From: an uncultured Bacilli bacterium
GTDB taxonomy: Bacteria; Bacillota_I; Bacilli_A; RF39; UBA660
Assembly: GCA_934153945.1 (NCBI GenBank)
Contig: CAKPFM010000005.1
Span: forward strand, 37,293-101,292
Length of the DNA stretch: 64,000 nucleotides
Reading direction: 5' to 3'
Within the stretch, counting starts at the first letter, position 1. Every line of letters begins with the position of its first letter. Both the position numbers and the translations under genes were made by a program. The notes below the pieces were generated by a model. That model was not told where the DNA came from, made no database searches, and saw only the letters and a program-made list of their open reading frames with translations. Positions 1 to 8,310 of this stretch are shown one piece after another.

Positions 1-92
1 TAGAAATAGTTAAAAAATATGGATTTGATAAGTTAAAAGAAATTGCTAAATTAAATTTTAAAAATACTGATAAAATTAAAGAAAAATTGTAA
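1..92 (+). CDS. C-terminal end of an unidentified protein (partial)
   Basis: An open frame enters from the left edge (codons in phase from base 3) and stops at TAA 90-92, leaving 29 lysine-rich residues that end in KIKEKL. A strong terminator hairpin begins at the stop codon, which supports a real gene end. The fragment is too short to assign a family. Confidence 0.6.
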   Translation, partial: EIVKKYGFDKLKEIAKLNFKNTDKIKEKL

Positions 93-117
93 GAATCAAA
101 AAATTGATTCTTTTTTT
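91..117 (+). terminator. Rho-independent terminator of the partial gene
   Basis: A perfect 9-bp stem AAGAATCAA / TTGATTCTT with a 4-nt A loop is followed by a T run, and it overlaps the stop codon. Confidence 0.85.
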
Positions 118-160
118 AGGTATTTTTGAAAAATTTACTAAGATATAATGTTACACTATA

Positions 161-230
161 TTTTTAACATATACAAGAAATATGTTAAATCTTTAGTATT
201 TTTTTAACACATTTGAAAAATATGTTAAAT
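161..230. repeat. Two imperfect 30-bp direct repeats, each with an inner dyad
   Basis: Two similar 30-nt units start exactly 40 bp apart (161 and 201). Each begins TTTTTAACA and ends ATATGTTAAAT and contains an AACATAT / ATATGTT-type inverted repeat, perfect in the first copy and with one mismatch in the second. They lie between the convergent ends of the partial gene and ftsQ. A protein-binding role or weak terminators are possible. I see no gene in 118-344. Confidence 0.5.
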
Positions 231-344
231 TTTTTATATTTTTTTATTTTCAAAAAAAGACTAGATTTCTCTAATCTATAATACTTATGATAAATGTGAC
301 ACTTAAAATTAGTACCCAACCATATTTAATGACACAAAAATTAT

Positions 345-1097
345 TTACATTATTTTAAAATATTCTCCACTATCTAAATATAATATTCCATTTTTATGAC
401 CATATTTACTTATAATATCTAAATAAATTGAAACATAACTATTCATTTTATCAAAATAAGCTAATGTTAAATAAACAAAATTGCCATCATTCATAGTAAG
501 TAAAAATCTTTCACTATCAACATTATTAGGATCATATTTAATTTCAGAAATTCTATTAATAACATCAATATCTAATTTCAATAATTTTGTTTTAAATTCA
601 TCTGATATTGTATCAGGAATATAATTAACAAGTATTGGAGTAGCATATACTTTGTCATCTTCTCTTCCATCTTGAAATATAGTTTTATTAATATTACTAT
701 CATAATATACTGGATAATTATCTTCTATAGTAATATCTATTCTTCTATATGATTTCTTTACTTTAGCTTTTTTTATAAAGATGTTTTTTTCTAAATTTTT
801 TTCTATATTACTACTTGTTTGATAAAAAGTTGAAGGATAATTTTCTAGATTAGCTAATTCAATTATTTCATAATCCGATAATATATTATTATTTTTAATA
901 TAAATATTTTTAATACTTAAATTAATAAATGAAAATACAAGGTAACCAATTAAAAATAATATAACAAGAAATAATAAAACTCTTCCATAACGAATTCTTC
1001 TAACTTTAACTTTTTCTTTTACTATCTTTTTAGGAATTTTCTTAGTATTTTTAGCATTTTTTTTATTATTCTTTTTAATTACCTTTTTCTTCTTCAT
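345..1097 (-). CDS. ftsQ: Cell division protein FtsQ/DivIB
   Basis: A 250-residue bitopic division protein. The first ~33 residues are almost all Lys/Arg/Asn (cytoplasmic tail), one transmembrane helix follows at ~36-58, then a POTRA/FtsQ-type extracellular domain (~60-130, ending KKAKVKKSYRRIDITIEDNYP) and a beta domain. DivIB/FtsQ is known to link FtsL/FtsB and septal peptidoglycan synthesis at the divisome. It lies 9 bp after murB, so it is the last gene of a murG-murB-ftsQ operon, the classical dcw order. The start has AGGAG about 7 nt upstream. No ftsA or ftsZ follows; the next gene is on the opposite strand. Length is usual for DivIB. Confidence 0.85.
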   Translation of the reverse strand: MKKKKVIKKNNKKNAKNTKKIPKKIVKEKVKVRRIRYGRVLLFLVILFLIGYLVFSFINLSIKNIYIKNNNILSDYEIIELANLENYPSTFYQTSSNIEKNLEKNIFIKKAKVKKSYRRIDITIEDNYPVYYDSNINKTIFQDGREDDKVYATPILVNYIPDTISDEFKTKLLKLDIDVINRISEIKYDPNNVDSERFLLTMNDGNFVYLTLAYFDKMNSYVSIYLDIISKYGHKNGILYLDSGEYFKIM

Positions 1098-1106
1098 ATA
1101 TAACTC

Positions 1107-1964
1107 CTATTCAACTATTTCTTGTTCTAATATTAAATCTATACCATATTCTTCTTTTACTTTATTTTGGATTTTTGTTATTAATTTGATAATGTCACTA
1201 CCTTTAGCACGACCAGTATTTACTATAAAATTAGCATGTTTTTCACTAACTTTTGCTCCACCTACTGTTTTACCTTTAAATCCGCAATCCTCTATTAATT
1301 TACCAGCATAATTACCTTCAGGATTTCTAAAAACACTACCAGCAGATGGATAATTTAGTGGTTGACTTTCTAATCTTCTTTTTCTTCTATCAGTAACTAT
1401 ATCAATTATATCTTGTTTGTTTCCTTTTTTTAATTTCAATTTAGCTTCTAATATTATATATCCAGGATGTTCTTTAAAGAATGAGGTTCTATAATGATAT
1501 TCTAAATCTCTATTATACAAAGTTTTTATTTCTAATGATGGAGTTAATACCTTAACATAAGTTACTATATAACCCATATCACTATTATAAGCACCTGAAT
1601 TATTAAAACATGCTCCACCTATTGTTCCTGGTATTCCAGTAGCAAATTCTAATCCTGATAATCCCATTTTGCACACTGTTACAGCTAATTTTTGTAAACT
1701 ATATCCGGCTCCTACTATTACATTTGTACCATCAAACTCAACATTATTAAAATAATCTAGTTTTATTAATACTCCCATATAATTGCCATCAAATATTAAA
1801 TTAGATCCACCACCTATAACTTTATATTTAAAATTATCTTCCCTTATATCTTTAATTATTTCTTTTAATTCATCTATATTTTCTGGATAAATTAATTGTT
1901 TTGTTATACCATCTAATTTATAACTAGTTAATTTTTTTAATGATATATTTCCATATTTTTTCAT
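1107..1964 (-). CDS. murB: UDP-N-acetylenolpyruvoylglucosamine reductase MurB
   Basis: 285 residues, an FAD-dependent enzyme that reduces UDP-GlcNAc-enolpyruvate to UDP-MurNAc. The FAD-binding segment GGGSNLIF, the stretch GLEFATGIPGTIGGACFNN and the active-site serine region SAGSVFRNP are visible, followed by the C-terminal substrate domain (EDCGFKGKTVGGAKVSEKHANF). The shorter layout is that of type II MurB of Gram-positives. Its ATG overlaps the murG stop in an ATGA, which implies translational coupling. AAAGGA lies upstream of the start. Confidence 0.97.
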   Translation of the reverse strand: MKKYGNISLKKLTSYKLDGITKQLIYPENIDELKEIIKDIREDNFKYKVIGGGSNLIFDGNYMGVLIKLDYFNNVEFDGTNVIVGAGYSLQKLAVTVCKMGLSGLEFATGIPGTIGGACFNNSGAYNSDMGYIVTYVKVLTPSLEIKTLYNRDLEYHYRTSFFKEHPGYIILEAKLKLKKGNKQDIIDIVTDRRKRRLESQPLNYPSAGSVFRNPEGNYAGKLIEDCGFKGKTVGGAKVSEKHANFIVNTGRAKGSDIIKLITKIQNKVKEEYGIDLILEQEIVE

Positions 1965-3034
1965 TTTATCATTTCCTTTAATACATTATAAATTCTATCA
2001 GCACTATCAGTTATTGATAATTTTTTTAAATTTTCTTTTATATCTTTATATAATTCTTTGTTATTTATTAATTCATCTATTTGTTCTACTAATAATTTAC
2101 CATTTAAATTTTTTTCTTCTATTAACAAAGCAGCCTTTTTTTCTACTAAATCAATAGCATTTTTATATTGATGATTATTTGGTAAATATGGACTTGGTAT
2201 TAATATTGAAGGTATTTGTAAAGCCATTATTTCACTTAATGTTGATGCACCAGCTCTTGATACCATAACATCTACATTTTTCATAAATCCACTTAAATTT
2301 TCTATATATGGTACTACTTTTACATTTTTTGATAATTTGATATTTTCAAATTCATCATAACTACTGCTTCCAGTTACAAATATAACTTCATATTCTTTGT
2401 TTGAAAATAAATCAATTGTTTTTTTCATCATACTTGTTATTTTTTCTGATCCAAGTGATCCCATTACTATTAATACTAATTTTTTATTTGTTAAACCATA
2501 TTTACTTTTTGGCACTATTTCTTTTTTTATAGCTTCCTCACTACAAGGATTACCAGTATATACAGTTTTATATTCTGGGAATTCTTTTATTGTTGATTTA
2601 AATGAAACTCCTATTTTATCAGCATATTTTGATAAAAATAAATTAGCTTTTCCTGGTATACTATTTTGTTCATGAATAAATGTTGGATATCCAAGTTTTT
2701 TAGCACTATAAATAACAGCACCTGTTACATATCCCCCTACACCAATTACTACATCTGGTTTAAATTCTTTAATTAGTTTTTTACATTTTTTTATTGAATT
2801 GTAAAAACATTTTAAAGTTTTAAAATTTTTAAATATATTTTTTCTATTTATTCCGTATATTTCTATTGTTTCAAATGGAATATTATATTTAGGAATTATA
2901 TCTTTTTCCATTCTATTATGAGTTCCTATATACAAAAATTCACTGTTTGGCTCTAATTCTTTTATTTTGTTGATGATTGCTAAGGCAGGATATATATGTC
3001 CACCTGTACCACCAGCACTTATTATAACTCTCAT
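1961..3034 (-). CDS. murG: MurG, lipid II-forming GlcNAc transferase
   Basis: 357 residues. It transfers GlcNAc from UDP-GlcNAc to lipid I at the inner membrane face. The N-terminal loop GGTGGHIYPALAI, the segment GVGGYVTGAVIYSAKKLG, the IHEQNSIPGKAN motif and the C-terminal donor-site region MSRAGASTLSEIMALQIPSILIPSP are all present (GT28 family). The start has AGGTGAT at good spacing. First visible gene of the murG-murB-ftsQ run. It ends in TGA inside the ATGA overlap with murB, which is useful evidence that TGA is a stop codon here. Confidence 0.97.
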   Translation of the reverse strand: MRVIISAGGTGGHIYPALAIINKIKELEPNSEFLYIGTHNRMEKDIIPKYNIPFETIEIYGINRKNIFKNFKTLKCFYNSIKKCKKLIKEFKPDVVIGVGGYVTGAVIYSAKKLGYPTFIHEQNSIPGKANLFLSKYADKIGVSFKSTIKEFPEYKTVYTGNPCSEEAIKKEIVPKSKYGLTNKKLVLIVMGSLGSEKITSMMKKTIDLFSNKEYEVIFVTGSSSYDEFENIKLSKNVKVVPYIENLSGFMKNVDVMVSRAGASTLSEIMALQIPSILIPSPYLPNNHQYKNAIDLVEKKAALLIEEKNLNGKLLVEQIDELINNKELYKDIKENLKKLSITDSADRIYNVLKEMIK

Positions 3035-3092
3035 ATAATCACCTATTTTCTAATTAATTATACCATATTATATGTGTATTTGCTAGATTTTA

Positions 3093-3120
3093 GAAAAAAT
3101 AGATGTTATTTAACATCTAT
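3093..3120 (-). terminator. Terminator of the 3,106-6,306 surface operon
   Basis: A 10-bp stem ATAGATGTTA / TAACATCTAT overlaps the stop codon of the cadherin-like gene. Read on the - strand it runs into TTTTTT. Confidence 0.75.
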
Positions 3121-4395
3121 CTTCTCTACTTTTATTTCATCATCTTCTATTTTTGATTTTTTATCTTTTTTTGTTTTTTCTTTTTTAGAACTTTTTTTAA
3201 ATACTAATATCAATGATACTATTAATAGTACAAATGAAAATCCAAGTAAACCTATAATTATATATATCATATATTCTATTTTTTGATTTAAAACATTTAC
3301 TTCTTCAGTATTATATATTTGAATAGTGTTTTCATTACTATCATATATGTAGTAGTTTTCAATACCTGTTTCAACATTCATACCATATATTAATGAATAT
3401 GAACTATTTGGGCTTGTCTTATAAGCATTGATATTTTCATCATTATATACAAATACTCCTTTTTCATATAATTCTGGTATAGATGGCATATCTAACAAAC
3501 AAATTTTTACTTGATTAAATGTTAATTCTTTATATAATTTATATGTACCATTATTATATACATAAAATTGTTGTTTTCCTTCACTATCTTTTAGTGATAT
3601 TAAAGTATATTTTGTTATTTCTGAATAGTATGCCGGTACTTCTTCTTCATTTATTGTAACGCTAGTTTCAGTATAATTCTCTGGTGGCGTTATTAATGAT
3701 TTTTTTCTAACAACCGTATATTTTTGTCCATCCATATCAACCTCTATAGGATTATATTCTTCTACTTTGGCATTTATGACATATGTTTTAGATGTTCCAT
3801 TTTCAGCTGTTACAGTTATTTCTATTCTATTATCACCATCAGTTACTTCTCTTGTACCATTACCTGTTATGTTAGCATGTCCATGACTTGGTGTTGCTAT
3901 TACATTTATACTTGTTGTATCTGGAGCAATTAAAGCACTATATTCTAAAGTATCTTTATTAAATTCTGGAGTTAATTCATAACCTTCGATACCCAAACTT
4001 GATAGGTTATTATCTCCTGATAATACTATCATTGGTTTATTTTTTACATTTATTGTTAATGTTTTAGATATTTTTTCATCTATACCAGTAGAAAATGGTG
4101 AAAGAACACCTGATATATTAATATTAACTGTTCCAGCTGCTTTTGCTGTAAATGTAAAAGTTGGATTTTCATTTTCGAACCATCTATATACATTTGTACC
4201 ATTCAATATAGAATTATTAGAAGAACTAATTGATAAATATCCTGCCATTTCAGGACATTTTATTGTAACTATAACCACATCACCTACATAAACTGAGTTT
4301 TTATTTGTATAAGCTGAAAATGAACTAGCCTTTACATTAAAACCTAAACCAATTAATGATGTAATCAAAATTACAAATCTAATTATTTTTTTCAT
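3106..4395 (-). CDS. Membrane-anchored surface protein with beta-sandwich and cadherin-like domains
   Basis: 429 residues. A signal peptide (~1-23) precedes an Ig/cohesin-like beta-sandwich (~25-130; NSVYVGDVVIVTI near its start). A cadherin-like beta-sandwich domain follows (~140-212, with LSSLGIEGYELTPEF and TLEYSALIAPDTTSI), then a variable region. A single transmembrane helix lies at ~376-399, with a highly basic tail. It should sit outside the cell, anchored by the C-terminus. It starts 9 bp after the dockerin-bearing gene and shares its operon, so it may be the surface receptor or partner of that protein (inference). AGGAGGT precedes the start. The enzyme-free domain content argues for an adhesive or scaffolding role. 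Confidence 0.65.
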   Translation of the reverse strand: MKKIIRFVILITSLIGLGFNVKASSFSAYTNKNSVYVGDVVIVTIKCPEMAGYLSISSSNNSILNGTNVYRWFENENPTFTFTAKAAGTVNINISGVLSPFSTGIDEKISKTLTINVKNKPMIVLSGDNNLSSLGIEGYELTPEFNKDTLEYSALIAPDTTSINVIATPSHGHANITGNGTREVTDGDNRIEITVTAENGTSKTYVINAKVEEYNPIEVDMDGQKYTVVRKKSLITPPENYTETSVTINEEEVPAYYSEITKYTLISLKDSEGKQQFYVYNNGTYKLYKELTFNQVKICLLDMPSIPELYEKGVFVYNDENINAYKTSPNSSYSLIYGMNVETGIENYYIYDSNENTIQIYNTEEVNVLNQKIEYMIYIIIGLLGFSFVLLIVSLILVFKKSSKKEKTKKDKKSKIEDDEIKVEKIDVK

Positions 4396-4404
4396 ACATA
4401 CCTC

Positions 4405-6306
4405 CTATTTTAATAAACTATTATTCCCCATAATATAATTTCTTACATTTACATAATCTGCTGGTGTTATAGCTCCATCACTATTAACATCTGCAGCTAA
4501 TTTATATGATCCACTTAATTCACTTGCTGACATAATACAATTTTTTATTTTAACATAATCTGCTGGTGTTACTCCCCCATCTCCATTAACATCACCATAT
4601 ATAACAACTCTAAATGATTTAGATTCTGTGCTAGTAGATATAGTTACTATATCACCTGTTCCAAGTACTGTAGAATCTTTTTTTTCTACAGTTTTATTAT
4701 TACTATCTATACTTGTAACTTTAACAGTTACTTTCTCATTACCATTTTTTAATTTTGATATCATAGAACCTGCTGATGTACCTATTTTAATATTTGAAAT
4801 GTAATCACTACTATATTTGTATCCTGATTGATTAATTATATCAACTATTTTTGATTGATTTTCTTCTATTTCATTTTTAGCGTCTTCTTCTACTTTTGTT
4901 TGTATATCTTTATCTACTGATGTAGGTAGTGGTGAAGCAGTTTCAGGCATATTTTCATATACTGGAATAATAAATTCTATTTGACTATCTAATAAACCTT
5001 CTATTTTTGAATAAGCATTATAAGTTGCTACACCTTCTTGTTTTGGTGCTAGAACATTAGTCATATATTGATTAGAATAGTTACCAAAAGTATTACTTGT
5101 GACATTGAATTTTTTAAAATACATTGTGTTTTGCTTTTGATTTATATATCCTCTAGCTATTTCTGATGCACCTTCTTTAATAGATTTTTCCATTGTATCC
5201 CATTTTTTTGCAGCTGCATAATCTATCGCACATTTAACAGGATTTACACAAGAAGAATATGCTCCTAAATTATATACATTATAATATGATATATCATTAA
5301 CTTTACCAGTTCCATCTGCTGAACCACTTAGTTTACCAGTTCCTAATACTATTTCCTGTCTTGAAGAAGCAGCTAATGATATTGGACTTATACTATTTCC
5401 ATTATATGTTGCTGCAGCAAAATATACATTAGCATATTGATATAAATCGGTATTTTTAAGTACATTTTGAACTACTTCTAAAGTTTGATATTTTGAATTG
5501 TAGCTTAAATTTTCAAACATAAATATTTCTTTTTCTACTAAGAAATTTCTAGGATCCAGATAATAAGATACTGTATCACTATTAGCTGCATACCAGTTAC
5601 TTCCTTCTCTTATGATATACGTTTTATTTATTGGATCATATGATCCTTCATTTAAAGAAATATATTGTTTTTGACTATCAATATTAGTAATTTGGATGTA
5701 ACTAATACCAACAACACTTTCATTTTTAACAACTTCATTCCAATCTAAATTAGTTTTATATGCTGTAAATACCCAATTAGGGTGAGCATCCTTTAATACT
5801 GTTAGTTTTTCAAAATAACTTTCTGGAAAACCTGATGCAGTAAATTCATTTTTATATTTTGATACATCTATATTAGCTTTTACGTTATCAGCGCACACAT
5901 AACCAGTTTGAGTTTCACCTTTTACATCTTTAGCATTTACTTTATAATATCCCGTTTTACAACTATCAATAGTTGATATAATTACTTCATCATAGTTTAA
6001 TATTTCTATTTCTTCCGCACTATCTATACAATGAAGTCTTCCTGGAGCACCATAATCAGAACTTGCTTTTCCATTTACTTTTACTAAACATGAATCCAAA
6101 GTTATATTTGGTTTGCTTGTAAATAATGTATCTGCCTTTATTACATAACCCTTTATATTTTTTTTTACTTCTGTTTTAGTATTTGTTTTCTCTTCCGTTT
6201 TCTCTTCTATTTTGGTATTTGTTTTTTCTTCTGTTTCTGCAAATACACTATATGGTAATAGTAAAAAACATACAATTACTAATAAATATTTAATATATTT
6301 TTTCAT
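4405..6306 (-). CDS. Secreted glucosaminidase-like cell-wall protein with C-terminal dockerin
   Basis: 633 residues. A signal peptide (~1-23) is followed by a Thr/Glu/Lys repeat linker (EEKTNTK units), an SH3-like N-terminal region, and a glucosaminidase-type domain (~160-440: HPNWVFTAYKTNLDW, YYLDPRNFL, ISPISLAASSRQEI with a likely catalytic Glu). The last ~64 residues are two dockerin calcium loops, GDVNGDGGVTPADYVKI and ADVNSDGAITPADYVNV. Family knowledge: such enzymes cleave the glycan backbone of peptidoglycan, and dockerins bind cohesins. SD AAGGTGGTGG, a good promoter at 6,334-6,362, and a downstream partner gene 9 bp away complete the operon. The usual active-site neighbourhood is somewhat diverged (SLAASSRQE instead of HLASR-type), so activity is not certain. 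Confidence 0.75.
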   Translation of the reverse strand: MKKYIKYLLVIVCFLLLPYSVFAETEEKTNTKIEEKTEEKTNTKTEVKKNIKGYVIKADTLFTSKPNITLDSCLVKVNGKASSDYGAPGRLHCIDSAEEIEILNYDEVIISTIDSCKTGYYKVNAKDVKGETQTGYVCADNVKANIDVSKYKNEFTASGFPESYFEKLTVLKDAHPNWVFTAYKTNLDWNEVVKNESVVGISYIQITNIDSQKQYISLNEGSYDPINKTYIIREGSNWYAANSDTVSYYLDPRNFLVEKEIFMFENLSYNSKYQTLEVVQNVLKNTDLYQYANVYFAAATYNGNSISPISLAASSRQEIVLGTGKLSGSADGTGKVNDISYYNVYNLGAYSSCVNPVKCAIDYAAAKKWDTMEKSIKEGASEIARGYINQKQNTMYFKKFNVTSNTFGNYSNQYMTNVLAPKQEGVATYNAYSKIEGLLDSQIEFIIPVYENMPETASPLPTSVDKDIQTKVEEDAKNEIEENQSKIVDIINQSGYKYSSDYISNIKIGTSAGSMISKLKNGNEKVTVKVTSIDSNNKTVEKKDSTVLGTGDIVTISTSTESKSFRVVIYGDVNGDGGVTPADYVKIKNCIMSASELSGSYKLAADVNSDGAITPADYVNVRNYIMGNNSLLK

Positions 6307-6333
6307 ACTACCACCACCTTATCATACATATTA

Positions 6334-6362
6334 ATTATAGCAAAATCATAACATATATTCAA
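6334..6362 (-). promoter_or_regulatory. Promoter of the glucosaminidase-dockerin operon
   Basis: On the - strand TTGAAT, 17 bp, TATAAT, about 30 bp upstream of the start codon. Confidence 0.7.
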
Positions 6363-6399
6363 GGTGAGTTTTGTAAATTGTCAATTTATGTCAAAAAAA

Positions 6400-6472
6400 G
6401 GAAAACCATAAACACTATAGTTTTCCAATGTATTAAATAAATTAATACATTATATATTATGTATTAATTTAT
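6400..6472. repeat. Cluster of overlapping inverted repeats
   Basis: Three dyads are packed together. GGAAAAC/GTTTTCC (6,400-6,426) is followed on the - strand by a T run and so is terminator-like. AATGTATTAA/TTAATACATT spans 6,427-6,451. A 14-bp perfect repeat ATAAATTAATACAT/ATGTATTAATTTAT spans 6,437-6,472. The last two share 6,442-6,450, so only one can form at a time. They lie in the leader of the + strand gene at 6,523. Confidence 0.6.
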
Positions 6473-6522
6473 AAAAAGATGACGTTTTTTTAAAAATATG
6501 TTAAAATTATTATGGTGATAGA

Positions 6523-7161
6523 ATGGATAAAAAATACAAAATATTAATTCCTAAATATTTAACTTATTCAAGAATGATTGGTACTGTACTTATTATATTA
6601 TTTGGAATTATGAAATTTAATTTATTGATGTTAATTTTTACTATACTTATTTCTTTAACAAGTATAGCTGATACTGTATTAAATAAAATATGGAAGGTCA
6701 CTTCTAATAAAAGAACTAAAATAGATTTATTAGCTGATAAAATATTTGTTTTAGGAATAACTTGTTATTTAATGTTTAAGTATCATATTTTAATTTATAT
6801 ATTTATTCTAGAAATAATTATAAGTATTATTAATATATATTTTTATTATAGAAAACATAAATTACATGTAATTAATATAGGTAAATATAAATTAACTGCA
6901 TACATTATTTGTTTAATATTATTTATTTTAAATAGTATGATTAATACTATATCAATCTGTAATGGATTTAGCTATGTAACAATTAACTTACAAATATTAT
7001 CTATTTTAGAATATATAATTTATTACATTAATTATAATAAACCAACTATTAATGATAACAATATGCATAAAGAGATAATGAATGATTTAGATAATACTAA
7101 AGTATTAGATAATATTAATAATTTAGAAAACAAAATATTTGATATAGAAAATGAGATTTAA
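6523..7161 (+). CDS. Divergent CDP-alcohol phosphatidyltransferase-like membrane protein
   Basis: 212 residues with about five to six hydrophobic helices and a charged Asn/Asp-rich tail. The segment ADTVLNKIWKVTSNKRTK followed by IDLLADK aligns with the CDP-alcohol phosphatidyltransferase signature DGxxARxxxxxTxxGxxLDxxxDK. The first Asp of the motif, the Gly and the Ala-Arg pair are changed, while the final DxxxD pair is kept. Family members (PgsA, PssA) make phospholipids from CDP-diacylglycerol. With so many changes this may be an inactive or re-tasked relative. The start uses GGTGAT. A terminator overlaps the stop codon, so it is monocistronic. Confidence 0.6.
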   Translation: MDKKYKILIPKYLTYSRMIGTVLIILFGIMKFNLLMLIFTILISLTSIADTVLNKIWKVTSNKRTKIDLLADKIFVLGITCYLMFKYHILIYIFILEIIISIINIYFYYRKHKLHVINIGKYKLTAYIICLILFILNSMINTISICNGFSYVTINLQILSILEYIIYYINYNKPTINDNNMHKEIMNDLDNTKVLDNINNLENKIFDIENEI

Positions 7162-7174
7162 TTCTCATTTTTTT
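7149..7174 (+). terminator. Terminator after the CDP-alcohol-transferase-like gene
   Basis: Stem AAATGAGA / TCTCATTT, 6-nt loop, then a T run. It overlaps the stop codon at 7,159-7,161. Confidence 0.8.
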
Positions 7175-7219
7175 AACTACTTTTTTATTATTTCATATAA
7201 TAATTTGAGGAGATATATT

Positions 7220-8293
7220 ATGAATAAATATAAAGTATGTGTATATGCTATAAGCAAAAATGAGGAAAAATTTGTTGATAGATGGGTTAATTCTATGAAA
7301 GAAGCGGATGAAATTTATGTATTAGATACAGGTTCAACAGATAAGACAGTTAAAAAACTTAAAAAATTAGGTGTTAAAGTTTATAAAAAGAAAATTACTC
7401 CATGGAGGTTTGATGTAGCTCGTAATATGTCGTTAGAATTAGTACCTAATGATACTGATATTTATGTATGCACTGATTTAGATGAAGTATTATTGCCAGG
7501 ATGGAGAAAAAAATTAGAAGAAAAATGGAACAATAATACTAGAGCTAGATATACATATAATTGGAAATTAGATGAAAATAATAATCCTTTAATTTCTTTT
7601 TATACAGAAAAAATTCATTCTAAAGGATATAGATGGATTAATCCAGTACATGAAATATTAGATTGTGATTTTGAAGAATCTTGGGTTACTATTGATGATA
7701 TAGTTTTAAATCATTATCCTGATACTTCTAAATCTAGAAGTAGTTATTTGCCACTTTTAGAATTATCTGTTAAAGAAAATCCAAATAATGATAGAAATTT
7801 GCATTATTTAGGTAGAGAGTATATGTATTATCATAGATGGAATGAATGTATTGATACTTTAATTAAACATTTAAGTTTAAAAAATGCTACTTGGAAAGAT
7901 GAAAGATGTGCTTCTATGCGTTTTATAGCTAGATCTTATATTGAATTAAATAGATTCGATGAAGCTAAAATGTGGTTAGATAAAGCTATTAAGGAAGCAC
8001 CTTATTTAAGAGATCCATATGTTGAAAGAGCATTATTATCATATAGATTAGAAGAATGGAATGATGTAATTTATTACTCAAATGAAGCTTTAAAAATTAA
8101 ATCTCATCCTAAAACTTATATTAATGAAGCTTTTAGTTTTGATTATACACTTTATGATTTATTAGCAATTAGTAATTATTATTTAGGTAATTATGATGAA
8201 GCTATAAATTATTCTAATGAAGCTTTAAAAATGGAACCCAATAATGAAAGATTAAAACAAAATCATCAAATATATTTAAAAAAAAGAAACTAA
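7220..8293 (+). CDS. Family 2 glycosyltransferase with C-terminal TPR repeats
   Basis: 357 residues. The N-terminal GT2 domain (~1-190) starts VCVYAISKNEEKFVDRW and has VLDTGSTDKT and the metal-binding CTDLDEVLLPGW segment. The C-terminal ~150 residues are tetratricopeptide helices (RWNECIDTLIKHL, RFDEAKMWLDKAIKEAP, NYDEAINYSNEALKMEP). This architecture (SunS/TPR-GT type) is typical of cytosolic glycan or peptide glycosyltransferases; the substrate cannot be told. The ATG at 7,220 is chosen because GAGGAG lies 7 nt upstream; the longer frame from 7,151 would overlap the preceding terminator and adds an unrelated hydrophobic stretch. Confidence 0.8.
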   Translation: MNKYKVCVYAISKNEEKFVDRWVNSMKEADEIYVLDTGSTDKTVKKLKKLGVKVYKKKITPWRFDVARNMSLELVPNDTDIYVCTDLDEVLLPGWRKKLEEKWNNNTRARYTYNWKLDENNNPLISFYTEKIHSKGYRWINPVHEILDCDFEESWVTIDDIVLNHYPDTSKSRSSYLPLLELSVKENPNNDRNLHYLGREYMYYHRWNECIDTLIKHLSLKNATWKDERCASMRFIARSYIELNRFDEAKMWLDKAIKEAPYLRDPYVERALLSYRLEEWNDVIYYSNEALKIKSHPKTYINEAFSFDYTLYDLLAISNYYLGNYDEAINYSNEALKMEPNNERLKQNHQIYLKKRN

Positions 8294-8310
8294 TGTTTCC
8301 TTATTTTTTC
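8281..8310. terminator. Bidirectional terminator between convergent genes
   Basis: GAAAC TAAT GTTTC lies between the convergent stop codons at 8,293 and 8,301, with T runs on both sides. Confidence 0.65.
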
